A stretch of DNA of 64,000 bases, from NCBI RefSeq assembly GCF_030056655.1, contig NZ_JASHIE010000020.1:59379-123378 (forward strand). The letters run 5' to 3'. The notes beneath the pieces were generated by a model. It ran no database searches. It was not told the DNA's origin and saw only the letters and a program-made list of their open reading frames with translations. Both the position numbers and the translations under genes were made by a program. This DNA comes from Flectobacillus rivi. Lineage in GTDB: Bacteria; Bacteroidota; Bacteroidia; Cytophagales; Spirosomataceae. This document shows, piece after piece, positions 55,310 through 62,300 of this stretch (position 1 is its first letter; each line of letters begins with the position of its first letter).

Positions 55310-56407
55310 TTATTGGTTACACCCTAGTGATTGAATAATAATTTTCTCGTTGACTACTTCAAATTTGGTATTGGGTCCAATGGCCTCACAAATGATTTGA
55401 AGTTTGGTAAATAAAGGCTCTTCGCCTAGCGTGGTCGTGAGCGAACAATCTTCTAATAACTTTTGGTCAAAATAGATATGTACGCCGTATAGATTTTCGA
55501 GTTTCTTGAAAATCTGGGCAACTGGACTTTCGTTAAACTCTAGTACTGTGCTAGTTCTTGAGGTAATTGCTACTACTTGTTCTTCACTAATTGCTGAGGC
55601 TTGCATCAGATTTTGCTCATCTACAATAACCTGCTGGTTAGGTAATAGAGTCACTCGGTTATTGTCTTCCTCTTCTTTTTCATAGACCATTACTTTACCT
55701 GTTTTTACTACTACTTTTACTTCTTTTTCGGTGTTAAAAGACTGTACTGTAAAACTGGTACCTAAGACTTTGACGACCGTAGTTTTGGCATGAACCAAAA
55801 AAGGTTGTTGAGGGTTTTTGACGACTTCAAAAAATGCCTGCCCATCCAAATACACCTCTCGGTTGGGCGAATCCTCAAAACTTTCAGGAAACTGAATGGT
55901 ACTATTGGGTTCAAGTAGCAAAGAACTTCCATCAGGTAATTTGACTGGCATTTTCAAGGTACTTTTGTTGGTTTTTGTGACCAACTCTTCAATCGCTTTT
56001 TGCGAAAGATGCGACAATTGTGGATTCACATTTTTGTCGGTATACCACCAAATACCAACACTGAGTAATAGGAATATTGTGGCGGCAATAGACCATTTCC
56101 AGGTGTTATGTTGGTACCATGGTAGGTGTTCATCAAATACGATATCAGCGTTCTCTTCCAGCTGAATTCGATTCAATGTATTGGTGATGATGTTTTCTAC
56201 TTGTTGGTCAGTAATGGGTTTTTCATGGATATAAGAAGCCAAAATAAACTCTCGTGCTTGCTTGACAAGGTACTGCTGACTTTGATGCGTTTGATACCAT
56301 TGTGTCCATGGGTGCGAAATATCTTTATGACCTTCAGATTTTACCCATTCTACAAAGGTTAAATCCAAAAGAAAATCTTCTATCGTGTAATCACCATATT
56401 TTTTCAT
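55310..56407 (-). CDS. FecR family anti-sigma factor
   Basis: 365 residues. A cytoplasmic N-terminus (about 1-95) is followed by one membrane helix (WKWSIAATIFLLLSVGIWWY) and a periplasmic FecR domain (about 145-280, MKLPDGSS-type entry VKLPDGSSLLLEPNSTIQFP, REVYLDGQAFFEVVKNPQQP, FLVHAKTTVVKVLGTSFTVQ). A C-terminal DUF4974-like part has FNESPVAQIFKKLENLYGVH. FecR senses the loaded SusC via its STN domain and releases the sigma factor. It lies between the sigma gene and SusC on the same strand, although 280 bp of repeats separate it from the sigma gene. Confidence 0.94.
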   Translation of the reverse strand: MKKYGDYTIEDFLLDLTFVEWVKSEGHKDISHPWTQWYQTHQSQQYLVKQAREFILASYIHEKPITDQQVENIITNTLNRIQLEENADIVFDEHLPWYQHNTWKWSIAATIFLLLSVGIWWYTDKNVNPQLSHLSQKAIEELVTKTNKSTLKMPVKLPDGSSLLLEPNSTIQFPESFEDSPNREVYLDGQAFFEVVKNPQQPFLVHAKTTVVKVLGTSFTVQSFNTEKEVKVVVKTGKVMVYEKEEEDNNRVTLLPNQQVIVDEQNLMQASAISEEQVVAITSRTSTVLEFNESPVAQIFKKLENLYGVHIYFDQKLLEDCSLTTTLGEEPLFTKLQIICEAIGPNTKFEVVNEKIIIQSLGCNQ

Positions 56408-56687
56408 AAAATAGTAATAAGTCGTCTTCTATATACAGTAGAAGGGTTATAGGTTTTATATACTGCTTTTTGTAAAAAAAAATGAAAAAATATTGTTTTG
56501 GGGGGAGGCGCAAAGGCACAAAGTAGCAGAGGGACAAAGGGTTTTTGAGGGGTTAGGGTATAGGGTTTAGGCAAGGCGTTTTTATTTAGGCACAAAGGTG
56601 CAACTTCACTTTGTGCCTCTGTGCCTTATGCCTTTGCCACTTATTGTAACAAAATACACTTTGTACCTAAGTGCCTTTGCCACTTCT
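56408..56687. repeat. Degenerate CACAAAGGC-type repeats between sigma and FecR genes
   Basis: A GC-richer stretch built from variants of GGCACAAAG and its complement, e.g. GCAAAGGCACAAAG (56509-56522), CTTTGTGCCTCTGTGCCTTA (56610-56629) and CTTTGTACCTAAGTGCCTTT (56658-56677). A word-like GGGTTAGGGTATAGGGTTTA lies between them at 56551-56570. Opposite orientations allow long hairpins. Confidence 0.65.
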
Positions 56688-57296
56688 TCACCACTCAAAA
56701 AAACAAACTAACAACCCAAACCATATAGCTTCGTCAGGGAAAAGGGTGCGTAGTAGAGTGAGGGCTTCATGGACTAAATTGCTGACAGATTGGTATTTAA
56801 CTCCCATCGTCTCGGCAATTTCTTGATTGGATAATTCTTTATAGAATTTGAGATAGACAACTTCTTTTTGTCTTTTGGGAAGATGATTTAAGCGTTCGTT
56901 GATCAGCCGTACACGGTGAAGTTCAGTTTCGTCTTTAACGATTTTTTCTTCGATCGAAAAGTCAATGTCAAAATAGCTTTCAGAACTTGAGTGTTCGTCA
57001 AGAGAAATTGTTTCATTTTTTTTGATTTCAGAAATGATTCTTCTTCGTACTGCCGCAAACAAATAGGCTTTTACTGAGCCTACGTCAATTTTGAGATTCT
57101 GACGATATTGCCATAATTGAATAAAAACTTCTTGAATACAGTCTTCAATCAAAGCGTCGTCATTGATCATTTTGCGGCCATAGCTAATCAAGGATTTGGC
57201 ATATAGTCGGAGAAGTGTAGCAAGTGCTGCTTCATCGCCATTGCGCAAATCATTCCATAGCTTTAATTCATCATATCGAGGAGATGAATTGGACAT
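56688..57296 (-). CDS. ECF sigma-70 factor, FecI/Bacteroidetes type
   Basis: 202 residues. Region 2 (about 20-95) has GDEAALATLLRLYAKSLISY, CIQEVFIQLWQYRQNLKID and VKAYLFAAVRRRIISEI. Region 4 (about 130-190) has RLNHLPKRQKEVVYLKFYKE, LSNQEIAETMGVKYQSVSNL. This is the usual ECF architecture of Bacteroidota. It should be held by the FecR anti-sigma factor encoded downstream and activate the SusCD operon. The C-terminus is hydrophobic (FGLLVCFFEW), slightly unusual. No promoter was identified. Confidence 0.93.
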   Translation of the reverse strand: MSNSSPRYDELKLWNDLRNGDEAALATLLRLYAKSLISYGRKMINDDALIEDCIQEVFIQLWQYRQNLKIDVGSVKAYLFAAVRRRIISEIKKNETISLDEHSSSESYFDIDFSIEEKIVKDETELHRVRLINERLNHLPKRQKEVVYLKFYKELSNQEIAETMGVKYQSVSNLVHEALTLLRTLFPDEAIWFGLLVCFFEW

Positions 57297-57547
57297 AATC
57301 AGGTTTTAGATCAGGTAAATATTATTATTCATAAAGACTGTAACTAAGGGTGTTATACTCAAAAAATAGTTGCTTTGGTAGGATACGTTAGTAATTGGAT
57401 AAGATGCTACCAAAAATTGGATATAGCCTTTTCTTGATAATTTTAAATTGGTATTATTCTTGATAAACATTTATTAACAACTGTGATTTGCAAAATTGTT
57501 TTGTATTGCTATTGAACAATAAATATATAAATGCCTTCATTACTACT

Positions 57548-58267
57548 ATGGTAAAATTGATTAGGAATCGCCAGCCTGTCAAAGTTTTAGTAATCGAAGA
57601 AGATCCGTCTTCGTTAGAAATTATAAAAACATTACTAAATCAAAATGACTTCGAGTTATTGACTATTGCCCCCACAATGGTCAAGGTTGATCTATTGTTA
57701 GATTCTTTTCTTCCCAACATTATTGTTGCTGGGGCTGATCTCAATCGGGTGGGTGTTTTTGATTTTATTACAACGCCACAATACCTCAATACTCCACTTG
57801 TGTTTTTGTCTCATGTTCTTGACGATGAGATATTTGGGGTATGTCTGAATCATGCTAGATGTCTACTTTTAGAAAAACCCATCAATCCTTACACCTTTCT
57901 AGCTTCGGTAAAGCTGTTGTTATTGGCTTATCCACCTATCCAACACAAATACGTGGAGGTGATTGATCGAAATCAACAGGTATTAAAAATCCAATTGGCA
58001 GATATTGTGTATGTAGAAGCAGATGGGAATTACACTTTTATTCATACAATTCAAAATAAGGTTTATGCTAGGAAAAAGCCTCTCAAGAATCTTAAAGAAG
58101 AGCTAGATGAAAAGTTTATTCAAATAAATAAATCTCATTTAATTAATACAGATTTTATTCAAAGACTAGAGTTAGGTAAGCGATTATTGGTGTTGAATAA
58201 CAAAGAAATAAAAATAGGAAGATCTTTTCGTTCGGATTTAGATGCATTTATCTGCCCATTATCTTGA
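57548..58267 (+). CDS. LytTR response regulator with degenerate receiver
   Basis: 239 residues. The N-terminal receiver-like domain (about 10-125) has KVLVIEEDPSSLEIIKTLLN and the conserved Lys in LLLEKPINPY, but the phospho-acceptor position reads IIVAGADLNRVG: Gly62 stands where Asp is expected, with Asp64 two residues later. A C-terminal LytTR DNA-binding domain (about 145-239) has LADIVYVEADGNYTFIHTIQ, FIQINKSHLINTDFIQRLEL and KIGRSFRSDLDAF. It may be phosphorylation-independent. I chose the ATG at 57548; an upstream Met at 57488 adds AT-rich residues. No histidine kinase is adjacent. It is divergent from the sigma factor gene. Confidence 0.88.
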   Translation: MVKLIRNRQPVKVLVIEEDPSSLEIIKTLLNQNDFELLTIAPTMVKVDLLLDSFLPNIIVAGADLNRVGVFDFITTPQYLNTPLVFLSHVLDDEIFGVCLNHARCLLLEKPINPYTFLASVKLLLLAYPPIQHKYVEVIDRNQQVLKIQLADIVYVEADGNYTFIHTIQNKVYARKKPLKNLKEELDEKFIQINKSHLINTDFIQRLELGKRLLVLNNKEIKIGRSFRSDLDAFICPLS

Positions 58268-58401
58268 CTTTTGTTAATTTTTGCTCATGATTTTATAGCC
58301 TTTAACGTGTAGTGAGATAGAAAATACTTACCAGAGATTTATTGAATATATAGGAGAATATATTTTGTATTTCTAATATAATGAGGTGATTCTAATCAAA
58401 C

Positions 58402-58434
58402 AAGCCAGTTGATTTCTTGAATAATTGGCTTTTT
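58402..58434 (+). terminator. Terminator after the LytTR regulator
   Basis: AAGCCAGTT pairs with AATTGGCTT (one G-T), followed by TTTT. It lies about 135 bp past the stop. Confidence 0.65.
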
Positions 58435-58799
58435 GTCACCTTTTATGGCTTTTTGTCACCATAATGTGATAGAGAAGGAGGCTTTGGTTTCAAAATTGTA
58501 CTTTCAATTTACATGTGTGATTATTTTTCTAAACAAGTGCATATTTTTTAATGTGTAAATTATGAGTTCGCGCTGTTGAACAATTAGCTCTATAAAAAAC
58601 TTTTTCGTACGTATATTTTTCATTTACCTTAACTATGATTAATATTTTTAAATATTTGGAGTAATACTCTGTTTGTAGTTGATACCTTTTTAATAAAATT
58701 GATTTAAAAAGATTTGCCCTAAAGCTACGACAGTGTAAGTTTTATCCCAGAAGATTTAAAAGAAGTAGTATCGTACAAATTTTCCTTTTGATATCCGCT

Positions 58800-58964
58800 A
58801 TGATCAAAAAATTACTAATTCTTCGCCCTTATAAACCGAAGTTTGCCTTTGTTAGTCTTAAGGTTTATGCTCTCTTCAAATCAAATTTGAGGAAACGGCT
58901 ATCGTCCGCTTTTCATATCGCTTCTTTACAGCCCACCTTGTATGATAATTTTGATTTTGAATAA
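58800..58964 (+). CDS. Possible small basic protein
   Basis: 54 codons: MIKKLLILRPYKPKFAFVSL, then KVYALFKSNLRKRLSSAFHI, ending NFDFE. It is basic and has no homology I recognise. It lies alone in a 1-kb gap on the same strand as its neighbours. It could be chance. Confidence 0.25.
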   Translation: MIKKLLILRPYKPKFAFVSLKVYALFKSNLRKRLSSAFHIASLQPTLYDNFDFE

Positions 58965-59127
58965 TTCGTAAGAATTAGTCTGCTCAATATCTCTGAGTGT
59001 GTGGTATGATAGATGTATCGTATTTTTTATGGTGCTTAAGCTAGTTTACTGGTAAGCAGTAAATACTACAGTGCTAAAACTACAGGTAATAGTAGTTTTA
59101 GGATTACTGATATGCAAGTGTTATTCG

Positions 59128-59160
59128 TTTGTAGAACGTACTGCCATGCGTCTACAAAAG
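59128..59160. repeat. GTAGA-family palindromic repeat
   Basis: TTTGTAGAACGTACTGCCAT then GCGTCTACAAAA: an imperfect palindrome related to the GTAGAGACG family. Confidence 0.5.
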
Positions 59161-59331
59161 ATTTGATTTTAAGATAGTGTCCTTCTCTGAAAGCCTTAAT
59201 AATTTTAATTCTATCAAATTGCTCAAACTACTTTTCGCCAAAGTTGTATAGATAAATTTTTTGAAAGTGGTACCTAAGTAAGATGGTTTGGAATTGTTGG
59301 GCTATATGCAAATAATTAAACAATCCTCATC

Positions 59332-62300
59332 ATGATAAAGAATTTTGTCAGATGTCTAATCTCTTTCCTGTGTCTTTTTCTTCTTTGGGGTAGCCATTCT
59401 ATTGCGATAGGTGCAGATATACCCTCAAAAACCAACCTCATTCCCGTCGACCCAGGTAATACAAGTTGTAACACAAAAACACCTTGGACGAATGCTTCGT
59501 ATACAAATCTTGTCGCAAATCGTCAAAACAATGGTAGTATTTTGTGTATAAATATTACTACGGCTCCTGAATCTAATTTAGTTGACTCTGACTTAACTAA
59601 CTATGCTGGCTTTAATATAACAGGTGCTGGTTGTGGAGTTACTTTTAGTGTAAAGGATAATGATGCTGCAGATACTTATCCAGCTGGATATTTTGCAGGT
59701 TATAAGATTTCATCTGGTAGTTTGTTAAGTGGAAGTGTTGGGGCAGTAGTTACTGTTACCACTTATAATAATGGTACTCAAGTAGAGACTAAAGATGTGG
59801 TAACGAGTTTGCTTGGAATCGAATCAAGCTTGGTTGATGCGAGCGGTAATACGACGGTTGGTTTTATTACCACTTCAGCTTTTGATGAAGTTAGAATTAC
59901 ATATACAACCTTAGTGGGGGTTCTTTTTGCTGGTCAAGTATATTATCCTGTCATAGAAAAGTTCTGTGCAGGATCAGCCTTGGTTTGTAATACTCAAACA
60001 AATGTTTCCAATCCTTCCTATCCAGTTAATATCGATGCTACACAAACTGGCATTACAGGCGTGGCTTGTGCTGGATGTTCGGTAGCTAATCCTGAAAATG
60101 TAATCAGCTCAAGCACGAGTGATTACGCTACCATCACGATGGCAGTATCAGTAGGCAGTGTGGCATCATTAGCCGTTAAAGATGTCTTGACGACTTATCC
60201 CATCGGAACTTTTGCAGGGTTTAATATTTCCAATCCTAGTTTAATCAATGCGAATTTATTATCAGGAATTACCTTAAAAACGTATAAAGCAGGGGTATTG
60301 CAAGAAACGTCTTTATCGAGTAGCTTGCTTTCGGTGAATTCCTCTTTATTAACAGGAACAGGTGAACAGTTGGTAGGCTTTATTACGACAAAAAGTTTTG
60401 ATGAAGTAAAGTTAGAGTTGACGAATTTACTAGGGATTTTGAGTACGACAAAGGTCTATAATGTGGTATTAGAAAGTTTTTGTGCAGGTCCAGCGTTGAG
60501 TTGTACCGATACATATTTGGTATCACCAAGTTTTCCAGCAGTTTTGAATGGGAGCTTAACAGGAATTAGTGGAGCCGTTTGTGCAGGTTGTGCAATCAAT
60601 AACAGCCAAAATGTGGTAGATGCTAGCACTTCAAACTATGCAGATATAGTTTTGACAGCAGGTTTATTAAGTAGCGGTTCAATATCGGTAAAAGATGCAG
60701 TGACGACGTATCCTATCGGAACATTTGCAGGATTTGATATTGAAAATACAAGTATACTTGGAGCGAGTCTTTTGAGTAATGCTACCGTCAGTACTTATCT
60801 GAATGGGGTTTTACAAGAGAGTAATGCAGGTGGGTTAATCAGCTTATCTATTCTAAGTTCTACCCGTCAGGTTGTTGGCTTTAAAACTACCAAAACATTC
60901 AACGAAGTTCGTTTTACGATAGCGAATTTAGTAGGAATAGATGTTGGTACAACGCGAGTATATGGCGCAGTGTTGCGCTTAGCGAATGCAGCAGGTTTTG
61001 TTGCGCCAAGTTTATTGAGTAGCAGTGTGAGTAATGTTTGTCCTGCTACCACAGGAAACTTATCAAGTGCCATCGGTAGTGCGCCATCAGGGGCAGTGAT
61101 ACAGTGGTTTACAAACAATACCCACTCAGGAAGTGCTTATGCGACCCCAAGTACAGCCGCAGCGGGCACGTATTATGCCTTTTATTACGATTCAGTATTA
61201 GGTTGTTACAGTCCAGCGTCGACAGGAGTAGTTGTTACAGTGAATGCTTGTGATACCGACGGCGATGGAGATGTGGACGGTACCGACCCAGCACCAAACA
61301 ATCCATGTATTTGGAGTGTAAATCAGGTATTAGCGAATACGACAACAACTTGGCGGAATGCAGATTGTGATGGAGATGGTATTAGTAACTACGCAGAAAA
61401 ATTGGCAGGAACAGATCCGTTAAATGCTTGTGACCCAGCTTTGGTTGTTCCAACAGTGAGTGTTAGTAGTATCAATAACATTTGTCCTGCTACGACAGCG
61501 AACTTGACAACTGCGATAAGTAGTACAGCACCTTCGGGTAGTAGTTTGGTATGGTTTACGAATACTACCCATACAGGTACGGCATATTCAACCCCAACAG
61601 CAGCGACGGATGGTACCTATTATGCATTTTATTACAATGCCACGACAGGCTGTTATAGTGCAACAAGCGTAGGAATCGATGTATTTATCACTTCCTGTAC
61701 AGGTCTTGACCCAAGTGGTGCAACGTGTAACACGAAGGTTGCGTTGACGAATGGTTTGTTTACGAACTTATCAGCCACGAAGACCAATAGTTCATTAGGC
61801 TGTGTGAATTTGACGACAGCTTCGACTAACAATCTGGTAGATTCGGATTTGAATAATTACGCTGGATTTAGTGTGACGGGTTTAGGCTGTAATGTGACCT
61901 ATAGTGCTAAAGATAATGATGTGGCAGATACTTATCCTGCGGGTTATTATGCAGGGTTTAAGATTGCCTCAACGAGCTTGTTGAGTGGTAGTATCGGTTC
62001 AACCGTACGAATCGAGACTTACAACAATGGCGTTTTTGTAGAAGGGAAAGACGTTGTAACGAGCTCGATAGGTTTAGAGTCGAGTTTGTTGGATGGCAGT
62101 GGCTTGGCAACTGTAGGCTTTATCACAACACAAGGTTTTGACGAAGTACGGATAGTTTACAATACATTAGTAGGGGTAGGTTTTAGTGGACAAGTATATT
62201 ATCCAGTAATAGAGAAATTCTGTGCTGGTTCGGCATTGGTGTGTAACACTCAGACGAATGCTTCTGCTCCATCATATCCAGTCATTGTAGATGATAGTCA

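Larger units (their letters stand above)
58268..59331. other. Long leader region before the giant surface protein
   Basis: About 1.06 kb with the terminator at 58402, a repeated 14-mer GGCTTTTTGTCACC (58427-58440, 58447-58460), a possible short gene at 58800, the hairpin TAAAACTAC/GTAGTTTTA (59075-59100) and a GTAGA-family repeat near 59128-59160. No larger gene. Confidence 0.6.

Noticed and set aside
56404..56595. 63-codon minus-strand frame in the repeat block
   Set aside because: Made entirely of degenerate intergenic repeats.
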